From Sabellastarte sp. h YS-2021 (lineage: Eukaryota > Annelida > Polychaeta > Sabellida > Sabellidae), in contig OZ024939.1 in NCBI GenBank assembly GCA_964017235.1, forward strand, positions 43,626,241 to 43,690,240: a stretch of DNA of 64,000 nt. Reading direction: 5' to 3'. Shown piece by piece: positions 49,535 through 62,524 of this stretch (position 1 is the first letter of the stretch; every line of letters starts with the position of its first letter). The notes beneath the pieces were generated by a model. It was not told the DNA's origin, did not search any database, and was given only the letters and a program-made list of their open reading frames with translations. Made by a program: the position numbers and the translations under genes.

Positions 49535-50130
49535 ACAAACGAACAGACGGAATTACACCAATTTCGAAAGCAACTTAGCTATGATGGTGATCTATCTCCC
49601 TGTCCGGTTTGAATTTGATTGGACAAAGCATTTTTGAGTTAAAGTCCGGAAACAGAAATGTTGAAGGATAGAGAAATGGACAAATGAACACAGAATTACA
49701 CCAATTTCAAAAGCAACTTAGCTATGATGGTGATCTATCTCCCTGTCAAGTTTAAATTTGATTGGACAAAGCGTTTTCGAGTAAGAGTCCGGAAACGAAA
49801 ATGTTGACAGACAGATAAACAGTCAAAAACGGACAAACGAACGAATGGAATTACACCAATTTCGAAAGAAACCTAGCTATGATGGTGATCTATCTCCCTG
49901 CCAAGTTTGAATTCGATTGGACAAAGCATTTTCAAGTTAGAGTCCGGAAATGGAAATGTTGATGGACAGACAAACGGACAAAAAACGGACAAACGAACAC
50001 ACCGAATTACACCAATTTCGAAAGGAACCTAGCTATGATGGTGATCTATCTCCCTGTCAAGTTTGAATTCGATTGGACAAAGCATTTTGGAGTTAGAGTC
50101 CGGAAACGAAAATGTGGACGGACAGACGGA
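49535..50130. repeat. Tandem array, unit about 143-156 bp, four copies
   Basis: Each unit has AATTACACCAATTTCGAAAG, then GCTATGATGGTGATCTATCT, CCCTGTCAAGTTTGAAT, GATTGGACAAAGCATTTT, GAGTCCGGAAACG, and an (ACGGACAAACG)-like linker of variable length. GCTATGATGG starts at 49578, 49721, 49876 and 50032. Copies are highly similar, so the array is fairly young or homogenised. Confidence 0.92.
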
Positions 50131-50148
50131 CATCGAACACATCAATCT

Positions 50149-50182
50149 AATAGGCGGGTTGGTTACATGCAACCCACCTAAA
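50149..50182. repeat. Hairpin directly after the tandem array
   Basis: TAGGCGGGTTG, a loop of 8 bases, then CAACCCACCTA: an 11-bp stem with one mismatch (50151-50180). It immediately follows the (GGACGGACAG)-rich end of the array and may mark the end of the mobile element that carries the array. Confidence 0.65.
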
Positions 50183-50417
50183 AACTCATCCTGTGTAAAC
50201 ACTGGCAGGTAGGTCCAGTACAGTGCATTTGCTAGGTGGCGCATGGTACTTCCTCCCTGTCTAGACATCATGACATCATAGCATCTTTTTCGTTTGGCAC
50301 ATGTACTGTGCAGACAGATTTTTTAGAAGCACTCAGAAGTTAAAGAAATTTGTGGATTGTTTGTGAATTTGAACCTTAATTCTTATTTGCTACATCTAAA
50401 CATTATTTCAATACAAC

Positions 50418-50568
50418 ATGGCATCACCAGGACAGAAGAGGGGAACCTGGGGCAATTTAATGGCAGCCTTTGACTCTCATACTGTGCCTGATGCCATGAT
50501 AAGGGTAAGGGCAGCGATCCCTGCCCTGAAACTTGACTGTCCTAACTGCAATGTGTTGACTACTGACT
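50418..50568 (+). pseudogene. Decayed DIRS-type gag start
   Basis: An ATG at 50418 opens MASPGQKRG...LMAAFDSHT. A different frame then reads DKGKGSDPC, and the first frame resumes with LDCPNCNVLTT. The order F-D-x-H, K-G-x-D-x-C, D-C-x2-C-x-x-L-T parallels the N-terminal cysteine module of the intact gag at 17105 (DHHRFCHSC, KGDDVC, DCFVC, FT). The first Cys-x2-Cys pair is lost, the middle is out of frame through small compensating indels, and no later gag or RT part follows. Family assignment rests on this motif order only. Confidence 0.62.
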
Positions 50569-51231
50569 TTAATAACATTAAAGAAAGTAGCTAACCATAC
50601 TTTCATGTAAGATAAAGAAACAGAAGCGAGATTCGCAATAAAAAAGTATTTCATCAAATAGATAGAACTTTATAAGCTTTAACAATATTTTGTTGAATTT
50701 TTCAAAGTAACTTAGTATTGCCAAATACAACAACTGGTTGTTGATTTTTGTGATGAAAACCATGAACAACTAGACAAAGCAGCTTCCCAATTCCCCTCTT
50801 AACTTCAATCCATGTTCAGGCAACACATAAAGTCAGATATTTAGAAAACTCAATATTCCACAAGTGTAAAAATACTGTAAAAGTAACTCATTTCTATTGC
50901 AGAAATCACCATACCCCGAATCATGAGCGGTGACCCAATCAACATCCGACAAATATCCCATACAAGTTAACCAGTCATTCAGATAAAAGAACAGTACACA
51001 CGACTCACCTCATAAGATGATGTGATACTTCTCACCATATTTGCCACTCGTTCCATGTTTCAACACTCACTTCTGTGGTTGTTTAACACTTTTCAAAACA
51101 ACTTTATTTCTAAAAGTAATTGCGCTACAATAATGTCTCCCACTGCCGTTACTTTTGTCACTCTTTCAAAATGTATTTTTCAGTATAAAAACGTTTCTTC
51201 AACGCTGTCAATGAAAGCATTTTAAATCTTA

Positions 51232-51361
51232 ATTCTGAAAATATTTTTATCTTTCAAACTATTTATTCTGAACAAAGAATTGAATGCAATCCGCCAAATA
51301 TTCTGAACAAAGAATTGAATGAAATCTGGAGTATCTAAATAGTTTGGAAAAATATAAGAAT
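51232..51361. repeat. Inverted repeat enclosing a 35-bp direct duplication
   Basis: The arms are about 51232-51265 (ends CAAACTATTTA) and 51336-51361 (starts TAAATAGTTTGG), complementary with a few gaps. Between them TTCTGAACAAAGAATTGAAT occurs twice, starting at 51266 and 51301 (period 35). Confidence 0.65.
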
Positions 51362-52389
51362 AGAGTTCATATTTTAATCTTGACCCACAGTAACATATTC
51401 TTAGTTTTACTTCATAGTCTAGATTGATACAAAGTTAATAACATTAAAGAAAGTAGAAACACTGCACTCAACAACGCATATTATGTCACCAGATCAAACC
51501 TTGTCACATACACACACAAAGTCTTAGTTTTAAAACAACTCTGTAATCAGCCACTTATAAGAACTGCAAGGTGAGGAATTTATGTTCCCATGGCAACATG
51601 CATCTAATTATTTGTCATGCAGCGCCTCATGTAATATCCATACACATTTTGCATCAGTTTCATCTTCAATAAAAATCTCACAAGTTTTAAATCAATTTGG
51701 GGAACATCATTTTCCCTAATTCTACAAGGAGTCTGTGTTCCAATAAGTAAAAGCAAATCAAAGCCTTCTGTTCTTGTTGTATTGCTAGAGCAAACTAACT
51801 TAGGATTCCTTTCAAAAGGTTGTCACCATGCTGTCATGTCACAAAAACTTTAACCCCCACTGCTATGAGGCCAAAGCAAACTGCTTGCTGGCTTTACTTG
51901 AACAGATGAGACTGTTTTACAAAAGACTCCTGTGTGCGCTGATGCTGTAATGGTTTTTTAAACTCAAACCCAGACAAGTGAATCGGATCTGATAGTTTGG
52001 TTAAATTCTGATACTGGGTATGTATTGATGACAAGGTATAAACGTGAGTTTGTAAATCAAATCGTTTTCTTCATTTTACCTGGCAACATTTACCGGATAG
52101 GTTATTAATGCTGTCATTTGTTCTCATCTTTATGTCTTCAAGCAAAACAGTAAGCACCAAAAACACAAATATAATCTTAAAAACATTCCCAATAAGTTAA
52201 AGTTAAAAGGAGTTTGAGCTGACTGACATTAAATTTACAAAATATAGTCAGGGTTTTAAAGGTCCACCTCTTTATAATGTACAGCCTCACTCCCATTGTG
52301 GGACTAGTTGCATCATTTAGTTCAGGTTTAAATGATCCACTGGTCTTACTGATGTTACATAAAGTAATGTAAGAGACACACGCCAGAAA

Positions 52390-52625
52390 AAAAATTTATT
52401 TACAGTAATTGGAGTTTTATACACTGTTGATACAGGATGACTCTCTGTACACATGTCATATCACGGATGACACTGAAGACAGTTCATATAAGTCAAGCTT
52501 TGGCATTGAGAATCATCAGGCATCACTGAGCAATAATTAAGTTAAGCAATTGAAGGCCAGGTCGGGGCAGGGAATTAAACCAATGAATTGATAGGTGAGG
52601 GTGTTCCCACAATGTCAACCACCTT
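52390..52625 (-). repeat. Possible strongly diverged SINE copy
   Basis: The order TTTATTTA, GGAGTTTTATACACTGTTGA, CATGTCATATCACGG, and later GGGAATTAAACCAATG and GGTGAGGGTGTT follows the minus-strand SINE at 19047-19283, but with large gaps. I cannot confirm the ends. Confidence 0.35.
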
Positions 52626-55600
52626 AATATGTTTATCAAATTTCAGATTGTAACATTCTGCACAGCTGTGAGACCTGACTTGTCTGTCAGATCTGCACAT
52701 GTTCAGCAATTTATCTTTACGTAGTTGCTTTAATCGTCTTGCATTGCAAGATCGATTTCACTGTCACATCAGAAATGTTTGCAAGACTGTCTAGTGAATT
52801 ATGTGATTAATCTGGAAGGAGTAATCCTGCTAATTTGCATGATCCCGTGAGTCTCTTTTTTTTCAAATATAGAATGACCATTGACATCAAATTTAACCCT
52901 TGTACGATATCTGATTATAACTTCATCATATGCAATGGTAGAAAGGTTACCATGCTGAAAACTGCAGCCTAGGTCACAGGGTTAGACTAATCAGAGGGTC
53001 ACACTTCTCCAGACGAATGGCTATAATCTCAAATCATATTTTCTGATTTTAAGCTGACATTTAGAAGGAGAGATTATCATAATTCTAATACAATGGAATA
53101 TATCACCAGTGTAGGTAAATCGCAGACACTGCAATGGTGTCAGGGAAGTCTGGAAATGTATCCCTCAATGAATTACAAACACCTAAGTTTAGGGTTTGTA
53201 CCACAAGAGTTTTAAACAATTTAAAACAAGTAAAATGTCAAAATTGTCACAAATCTGTCCTTCACAATCTAAAACAGTTTTCCTTGCTCCTACCAAATCA
53301 AATCCAGAATACCTGTATATAACAGTAACTGTAATTACAGATACGACTTTATAGACAGGTCTCAAAACAACCAAAAGATACATGGGAATATCGGGGAGAG
53401 TGGGAATAGAGTGCAGATCACTGAGCCGCTTTCATAAATAACATCTAACTCCATTTTCTCTGAGGTCATAAAAAGTGAAAGCAGCTCTTGTCTGTAATTA
53501 GGGTGATTACAATCAAACCTACTCAGTGTGCTGTGACTCTCAGTTTCTGATTAAGTCATCTCCAAACGCTGTGTGACAATTCAACTGTCATTTTGTCCAA
53601 CAAAACTTACATTCCGGTCCTATTCATCCTCCTCATTTTTCTAAAGTAAATTGGATTCCCACGAGAATATACCTTTTGAAAGCAGAATTTGTATTATGGA
53701 AAGTTCTCCTTAGGAAATGCTGACTAGTTATACATTGATACCAAAACCCACAAATGTAAGTACATCCTTAACTCCAGAATGGTGCGGACTTGTCACACAG
53801 GTAGGGAGCTCACTGAGTGGTCTGATGTACTTAGCCCCGTTATTAATGGTATTATATCAGCTTGTGTAATGCTATTAAAGGACTGTGGGGGAGTCAGGGA
53901 CTAGGTGAGGGGTAAAGTAGACTTTATATTTAAAACAAATATTTAAAACAAGTCTCAACGCACATTATGTATCCGAGATGGTAAAATATACAAGTCAGGA
54001 TGAAAGTTAAATATGAAACATTTAGCCAAATAAACAGAGACTGTTTAGTCAGATTTTTACTGCAAGTAAAAGTTTATCTTCAGTTTAAGTTTATTTGACA
54101 GAAAAAGAAATTAACCTGATGACAGTGAATCAGGGGACATTTTCACATAAATACAATGACATTATCCATTAGAACTCTCACCAATTCTTCTCCCTTAAAC
54201 AAATACTCCGATTCTCTTAATGAGGACCCCCATTTTTCCTCTGCCTATTGTCTATCAAACATTTATTACTTCGTCTGAGAAATTCAGTGAGAATATCCTC
54301 AGTAATAAGAGTACCACTGATTTCGATATGTGAAACTTGCCCATAAACGTCTTAAAGGCGAGAGTAAGTCAAAGCTGGACAAAATCCTTTCTCGAAAGTA
54401 CAACCAGATCAAGTGATGTATCACTACCCACTGTGCTTGGAAAAGAGCGGGTTTATTTCTCTTCACACGACAACTTGAATTACAGGTAGTCCAAGAGAGG
54501 AGGGACATCGGTCTTAAACCACTGAAAATAACTAAAACCATGTGCCAACTGTAAGTCACTGCAAGATAAATCTGCAGCTTAATAATGGGAATTTAATCAT
54601 ATTTCCCATCTGTCTTCTTTTTGACTGCATAAACCATTTCAATATTTAAAAATTTTCAATTCAATTCTAACTAAACAAGTGCTGCTGATATTCACATTAT
54701 GACATTAAGCGTATCACATTTTTTCTAAGGTAATCAAAATAACTCAAAAGCTGAACTGCCATACTCTCCATGACTTAAAAACCGATTCAAGCGGCTTTAT
54801 TTAGCGGGGGTTTAAGTGGCTCTATTTCTGTGGCATGAATAACGTCTCAAAGACCTGCCACTTAATACTCTGAACTTCACTCAATTAGTCAAGCTTTAAA
54901 CTTAAAGCTCACACTTTTTCAATCTCTTGCTTAAATTTTTGGGCAAACTGGTTTTTTTTAACTTTAAAAACAACATGACGCAAAGAAAACCTTAAAAGAG
55001 AGAGTTTATGAATGGCTTTCTACTTAACTCTTTGACTTAACAGATTTGAAAACAACCCCAAAAGACATAAACAATGCACCTCACAAAAGTAAAAGGGACG
55101 AATAAGAAAATAACACACTCACTATTATTTTTTCTGTTTTAATAAATATCATACTTTGAACAGATATGAGAATAGAAAACTGGTTTCTAAAGATATGAAA
55201 ATAAGTTCTGCATCATTTCACTTGATTAATTAAGTTTGAAAAATTCAAGCACAGTTCATACTTTTATGGACACTGTTCTTCAAACTATGAAAATGCATGA
55301 AAATGTTGAAGATAAAGCTGAAATAATGGTACAGCATTGTCACTCCAGCAAGAGGTTCTTACTTTAAATACACAGCTCTATGGATTCTCACATTCACGAA
55401 TTCCTTAAGCATGGTGACAGTTTCCAGTCTTACATCCGTCGTATTATTACATGTGTTCAATTATTGATTTAATTGACAAAACTTACCAAATGAAAGTTTA
55501 AACCTGTTTGCTCTGCAGTAAATGTCTATTACATTGTGAGATACTTACTCTACAAGACACCATGTTGCAACAGAAGCTTAGGATGTATCCATTCTTCAAG

Positions 55601-56767
55601 GAAATAATAACAAATGAAATTTTTTTCAAAATTGTAACTCATTTCCCAACATCACTGATAATCAAAAAGTTACTAGCTATTTACTCATCTGAAGGCATTT
55701 CCTAAATCATGGCTTAACTGAATTGGTAAAATTACTTTATACTTTGCACTAAACCAAAGAAACAGTGCAAGGGATGGAAACTCACACCTTTCCAATGCAA
55801 GAATAGCCTGATGCATACCTCCGACACTTATTTGTCCATTGGATTACATAGAAATGTGGGCAGTCACAGTTGAAAGTTATACAGAGAATTGTTCTACAAC
55901 CTTTTGGGACTATTTTTTTTAAATTAAAGTCAAATCACATGAATTAGGCTAGTAGCTCTAAATGTATGCAAACTGAAGGTGACTGATTAGTTGTCTGTGG
56001 CGGCAACAGTGTGATTAGACCCATAGTAGAAGATTTTTGTTCACACTAGCAGCTCAAATAAAGAACTACAATGGAAAATTAGATTTTGTCATAGTACATT
56101 TGCATATTTCATAAGAATTCTGAGATAAAATATTTCAACAGCTTAAAGCAAGACTAATTTCAGAGCTTTGAAGCCACAAAAACCCAAAAGCCAAGAGTTT
56201 CCATATTTGAGGAGTGATAACGTATATCTACTCTTACTCTTACAGGAATATCAACTACTGCAGTTGCCGTGTTTCACAGAAAACTTACACATGCTAAACA
56301 GGGTTGAATTTCTGTGCTGTTGTTGTTTTAATCAGGCTTAAGTAACAACCAGCAACTATCACAGACATCAGGAGGGTTATTATGATGTCACTGGTCATAC
56401 ACCTACGATGACTTCACTTAAAGTAGCAACACAGTATTACCTCGCCAGGTTACTGTGTAACCTCCAATAATATATAATGACTATTAATGGTCTGGGAACT
56501 CCATCACCTAGTTACCGTATCCCCTGACTATACACTCAGTCTGGCATGGTTACACCAGCATTTATCTCAGCAGATGGCCACCTTTACTGTATTAACCAAT
56601 AACTATACACTGACCATTTTGAGGTTTATTACTTTGGGGTATTGTTAGTCTCAATTGATTGCTTCCGGGTATATCTGAGTAGTACTTCTGCCTAATTGGC
56701 TACCATGGAGTATATGACTATTGGTGCTAACAGGGTATCCACCCAACAACCAGGCCTGGGGTAATGG

Positions 56768-56850
56768 TAATGTGTAATGCCCTGTAATGCATTACATTTT
56801 CCAAAGTAATATAATGTAATGTGTAATGCACATTAAAAAGGGCAAAGGGT
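56768..56850. repeat. TAATG-rich segment, possibly one end of a hAT-like element
   Basis: CAGGCCTGGGGTAATGGTAA followed by several GTAATGCATTACA-type motifs. Such sequence occurs at hAT element ends in other animals, but no partner end or 8-bp duplication was found. Confidence 0.3.
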
Positions 56851-57784
56851 GAGAGTCGAATATTTGGCTTCAATATTGGGTGATTATACCATGTTGAATC
56901 TTTTCGGGATGATGTAGGTGTTATTATTTATGTTGAATATTCACGCACTAAAATTGTTGGTGACCGATGTGAATGGCACTGAGTCTCTGATGATTAATCG
57001 ACCGGGCAGCTCAGCTTCCAACCACTCATGACTATAACATGTAAAGATTTGGTACATACAGGTATTGTTAAGTTGAACCTTGCCAAATAGAATCTCAGAT
57101 GACAACAAACAAAATACTTCTATTTAAGCAGAAATTCCAGTCTTTTTTACTGCTTACATATTTATAACTGTGTTAAAAAGCCAAGTGTAACTTTAACTTA
57201 CACTTAGTATCCGCTTCAATCAACTTAATTACCTGTGGTGTGAAATATGCAATTAGAATGTTTACTAATACATTAGCATTTCATCTGTCAGTTTATTCAG
57301 GGTATATCTGGATTTCAGGTGAGCTGAGGAAATAAGTCAAGATAATGCAGCTCAGCACCTGGACCATATCAACACACGCTTTCATTCCAGTAGTTTATGT
57401 AACAGATTACAGTTATAAAACTTGTGCAGGTAAATAAAAATCAAATTCCACAATCAGAATTATAATAAGAAATTGGCTGCAACAAACAGAATTTGTAAAG
57501 CAGTGTGTGTAATTTGCACACTGGAGTCAGACCTCAAAACTATGCAACAAGATTATTCAAAACTTGTATAAATATGACACTTGTTGAAAGAAAATGTCTT
57601 AAAAAATGTTAAAAATCTTACATATGGCAAATATTTTACACACTCCAATAAACATAATGGAGTTTTTTACAGTGGTGAAATTCAGATGGTCTGGTGGCTT
57701 TACTTACAAGACCTATATATAAGCCCCATTATTTTTTCAAACTCATTACCATTTGTAATGATAACTCATTTACCACATGCTATG

Positions 57785-58560
57785 GTGTTTTTCGACTGTC
57801 CTGAGATTAGGCCTCAACCTAACAAGCTCATACTGAGAACACACTGAGATCTGGTGAAGATTTCTGGCGATTTTCGTATAATTACCCCACAACTTAATTC
57901 TGAGCAGTTCTGTGAAGAACCTTGTACCACAAAGAAAGGTCAGCTGCAAACAAGGAAGAACATCTCACAAATTTACTGAGAACAAGAAACTAGCACAACC
58001 TATTGGCGAGTGCCCTACGACAGAGCTACGACATAGAAGAATATGCTACCTATAGTGGTGAATTGTCATGGTGAGCTTAAAAATCACTAAAAATCGGTGC
58101 ATACTGCCTGATACTGGTGACAATTTTAACATCACGTTGTTGCCACTGTGAGGTGGCAAAAAATGAAGGGGACTGAAGACAACAGAATAACCCACCAAGA
58201 ACATTGAAGAATTTGATAATTGCAGATAGTTATTATTATTATTATTATGTATTTATACTCAGCGCAATATCTCCATATACTACAGGACTCAAAGCGCTAT
58301 TTAACCAATCAGACTGTACAGGTACAGCCCCAACTCACAAGTAACTCGCATTCCCCTAACTGGAAGATAGAGGCTCAAGGATGACCATTTATCAACGTCC
58401 TTGAGGTTCTTTAATCTGCCACTGGGGATAGGACCCAATGACAGAGGACCGCCATTTTAAGTGGTCATCCGAGCCACTATGTATCTGCCTGTACCTGGGA
58501 TTGAACCCACGGCCTCTGAGTTCCTAGACAAGTTGCCATTAAAATTCGCTACTGTGTGAC
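57785..58560 (+). repeat. Unclassified dispersed repeat, copy B (split by a SINE)
   Basis: The partner of 41270-42066, with the same segment order from GTGTT(T/C)TTCGACTGTCC to TGTGTGAC. Here the point where copy A holds a MITE is uninterrupted, while a separate insertion (58230-58532) splits the 3' part just before GCCATTAAAATT. Confidence 0.75.
58230..58532 (-). mobile_element. Second type of tRNA-related SINE, inside repeat copy B
   Basis: Read on the minus strand it starts CTTGTCTAGGAACTCAGAGG, has a B-box (GTGGGTTCAATCCC), and ends GCGCTGAGTATAAATACATA followed by (ATA)n. AGCGCTTTGAGTCC near the 3' end is typical of LINE-derived SINE tails. No good A-box is seen, so the head may be 5'-truncated. 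Copy A of the host repeat lacks this segment, which fixes it as an insertion. No clear target duplication was found. Confidence 0.7.
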
Positions 58561-61500
58561 ACAGGCATTAATACAGAGCAAAAAATCACCATGAAATGCA
58601 CAAATACAGCAAGTAATAGAGGGCAAGCAGTGCTAGAAGTGATTCAATGGAGATTAAGACTTGGCACCAGTTTACTCTATCATACAACACTACACTCTCT
58701 ACCATATCCTCTGCCTTTCCAATTATAAGCCTTCACTTTTTTACTCCATCAAAGCTGGGACTGCACTTTCATCAGTTAACAGCTTTTCATTACCTGTTTG
58801 TAGCTTTTGGGTACCTTTTGAAACAGGTTTTCAAAAAACCACAATGAATCTAAATCTTGTGAAAATGAAGCACAACGTGTGCATCCCACGTGTTTCCATG
58901 AGTTGTCATCTATAACCAGAGAGATGAGTGCCAAGCTATAACTTCTCAACCTGGACAGCCACTGCCCCACCTAGGATCATGTAAGTAAATGTCAAAGGTG
59001 TGTTACAGTAACTACATGGCTCCAAGTATGTTTATTGACCTCATTACCTTCATAAAGAGAACTAGGCTTCTATAATATAAGTTTTATTCAAGAGAAGGTG
59101 CACAAAGATGACTAAATCTGTGCCAATTCATTGAGGTATTTCTGTACCTTCTATCTGCGCCTGCAGACAGACTGGATCTCTTTAATTTAGCCACCTATCA
59201 AGAAGCTTTTTGCAGTTCTGATAAAAAATGTTCACAGGATGGATTTCTTTGGCTCATATCTCCTTCAGACAAAGCCAGTTTACTTGGGCCATGTATTCAT
59301 TTCAATTTAACTTACCTTAATTACCTCATTCATCAGGAAATTTAGACTATTCAGCAAACTGTAAAATTCACTGCACCAAATCCTGCTCAATGGTATAGTA
59401 CTGGGGGATATATATTTTTTACCTAACTAGCAACTGGAGATTAGAACCTACATGTCTGTCGGGAATGGTCCTTAATTGACTACATAACTATTCCTACTTG
59501 AAAGAAATTTTAAATCAGGTTCTGCTTAAAGAGATTTGGTTTATGAGTGTATTTATCACTAGTGGATTATTTTGTCGTCTCAATGACATACATGGTCAAA
59601 TTTTTAGGAATCTGACTTTCGTTATTTTGTACCCTACTGGTTATAACTACAGCTATAGGCAATACTTAAACCTACAAATGCAATCTCCACTTAAATGTCA
59701 CATGCTAAGCAATAATTAAAAATTCTAATCCCACCTCTTAAATATCACATATTTAATCACTGATGAAACTTTGAGAAGGCATTGGGTCTCCTGGATGTTA
59801 AGAATCCCTGAAATCTGACCATATTTTAATACTACAATAATACCCCTTGTTTAATTTTGCAAGACTCATTAAAACATTGATATTGTCATCTGGTTACAGC
59901 ATCCAATTGCAGTCACATGGTCTGTAAAGTCACATGGTGTTGTTATACTCTTTCCAATATAAAAAATGTCGAGCTCTAAATTAAAACTCATCATATCACA
60001 GGATATTACATTTCTTTCACCTTTCACAAAAACTAACTTGACTAAAATGTCAATTTATTAGAAACAATTTGTCACTGTTTTATCAGGTGGGTTAGGCAGA
60101 ATGTTTGCTTCATTTTATTTGCAATAAGTTTGATTTTTTGAAGTATTTAATAATGTCAATGTAAATTCTAAAATAGGAAACCCAAAAATGTTTTATCATT
60201 TTGTTAGCAGAGAGATGAAATATTGTAAATGTAAGCAGATCTGAACAGAATGACTGATCCTAGAAGAAAGTTGGACTTTTTAAAAATTTCTTTACAAATA
60301 TACATTTATGTTCAAAGATGAGAGAACAATAACTGCATTACTATGAAAACTGACTTTGTGAAAAATTTGAGCTCAGTCACACAAAGAGGCTATATCTAGT
60401 GTAATATGAGCATAATCATGGGCTTTTCTCTGGGGATATAAGAACATAATTAAAACACTGTTGAATGCCTTCTATTCAAATATTTGCTTTTCGCTTACCC
60501 AAGTAACATTGGTCAAGTTACAATTTTATATGTAACTGTATTTTATAGATCTTGAGACACATCTTTTGGCTGCAATCAAAATTCATCGAATGCTTTATGA
60601 GTAATAGACCTGGTCTATATTTGCATTCCAGAAACCTTAAAACAATTCTTATCTGTAATAGGAGAATTTACAAAAAGACAAGAGTTGACTCAAAAAATTT
60701 GGTAAAGTGGAGCCCTTAAACGCCCATAAAATATTCAGCATACACAATTGTATATATTTTATGAATATCGAAAAACAATTCATGCTGGAAATATGAAACT
60801 CCAGACTTTGGTGATCAAGAATTCAGTTTCTTCACAACATGATGATAACTACTGCATCAAGACAACAATTTTCTCCATCTACATATTTCCCCAAAAACCA
60901 AGGCTAAAAGTTCAAAACAAAAACGGAAAAATACTAAAATCTGTAATTAGTATGTTGGCCACTTGATAAACATATCTGATCATGATTCGAGATAGATTTT
61001 TTCCTCATAAAATAGAAGTAGCACTTAAGTGTAAGACAAAAGGAAAATACCACTTTGCGACAAAGGAAATCAAGTTCATAAAATTGAACATCGAGACAAA
61101 TAACCTTTAAATGAAAGCAGTTTAAGTCAGTAAGTAAGAAGCATTTATAAAGTGCTGAAATTGATGTAAACATCCTCTAAGGCGCTGACGTCCAAAAAGG
61201 GATAGTCCAGTTCCAAAAAGGAGGTCAGTATCCATATTATCATCTGATAGGGCAGATAGGCTATGGTGGAGGATATATTACTGTATATGTCAAGAGGTAA
61301 AATTGAGAAGCTGTTTTTTTAATAATCCTCAGCCCAATGGAAAGTCTTCCATATAAAAACAAAACACAATATTTACCTTCAAAAAAGTCCTTCCATGACC
61401 ACAAATTCTCATGTTCATCTACTTAACTTTGAGAAGGCATTTGAAATGTATACACATGAAACTAAACACAAGTAGAAAATAAAAAATTTTCTTTCTCTAC

Positions 61501-62116
61501 AATATCATTGGCATGTCTCAAATAATGTCAATCACATTAATAAAAGGTATATAGAGGTAAAGATTGGCATTTTATGTGTAAGTTTGATTAAGGTTTTTCT
61601 TCTAATTTTCTCGAAAAATTTCTCGCTAAGTTTGATAAAGCTCCTTTTTTCATTTTCTCAGAAAATTTTCTAGGTTTCAATTTATTTTTTTAAGTCCGCA
61701 TAGACCTGATATTGATATGGTTTTATTAGTACATACTTTAGTGTTATGCACTAAATCAGCTTAATTTTTACTGGAAAGAAATATTTTCCTGCAATAAACA
61801 AGAACATAGGAATAAAGTAAAAGACACACAAGGTTTGGTTAGGTTTAAGTATTCTAAGCTGTACCAGAAACAGAGAATTAAAAAAGACAAAGCTAAGACA
61901 TTGTTAATGGGTACATTTCATGAACATTCTGTATAACATGAGGTTGTGTAATTACAGCTAATGGATACAAATGGAAAGAAAGAGCTCAGTATAAAGCTGT
62001 AACCAAGACACAGAGGTCAAGGAAACCCTGGCTAACAGTGATTCTCATCAACATCCACTGATTAACTCATTAGAGAAGTCCAACACTGGGCCAGCAGGCA
62101 ATTCCTTGACAAGACC

Positions 62117-62524
62117 ATAGAAACTAGGGGTGGGACGAGTACAAATAATTCGGGTCGATTACTCGCAGATAAAAACTCAACTCGACATCGAGCCCTCGCG
62201 ACATTTAGTATCCACCATAACAGGAAACGACATCCAATATGGCGGCTCCCGTAAACGAAAAAAATATAAAGATAAAAGCTTTGAATCGCTTGAATTAGCT
62301 ATTGTCAGCACATAATATCATTAATTTTATGTTACAAATGGTGGATTATGCGATTTAATGAAAGTAAGGTATGTTATTTATGTTTTATTAACTAAAAAAT
62401 GTAACCGGTTCTATAGGTTGTTATGTATACACGAGTAATCGACCTTAAGGATTGGGGTCGAATTTTCATGAAATTCGCCTCGCTCGGCGAGTGTCGACTG
62501 CTCGGTCACACCCCTAATAGAAAC
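62117..62524. mobile_element. hAT-like MITE with 8-bp target-site duplication (ATAGAAAC)
   Basis: The element is 62125-62516 (392 bp), flanked by ATAGAAAC at 62117-62124 and 62517-62524. Its ends are TAGGGGTGGGACGAGTAC and, inverted, TAGGGGTGTGACCGAGCAG. Inside lie sub-terminal CGATTACTCG and CGAGTAATCG motifs and an ATCCAATATGGCGGCTCCCG segment. No transposase is encoded; an open frame at 62130-62315 is chance. Confidence 0.9.
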
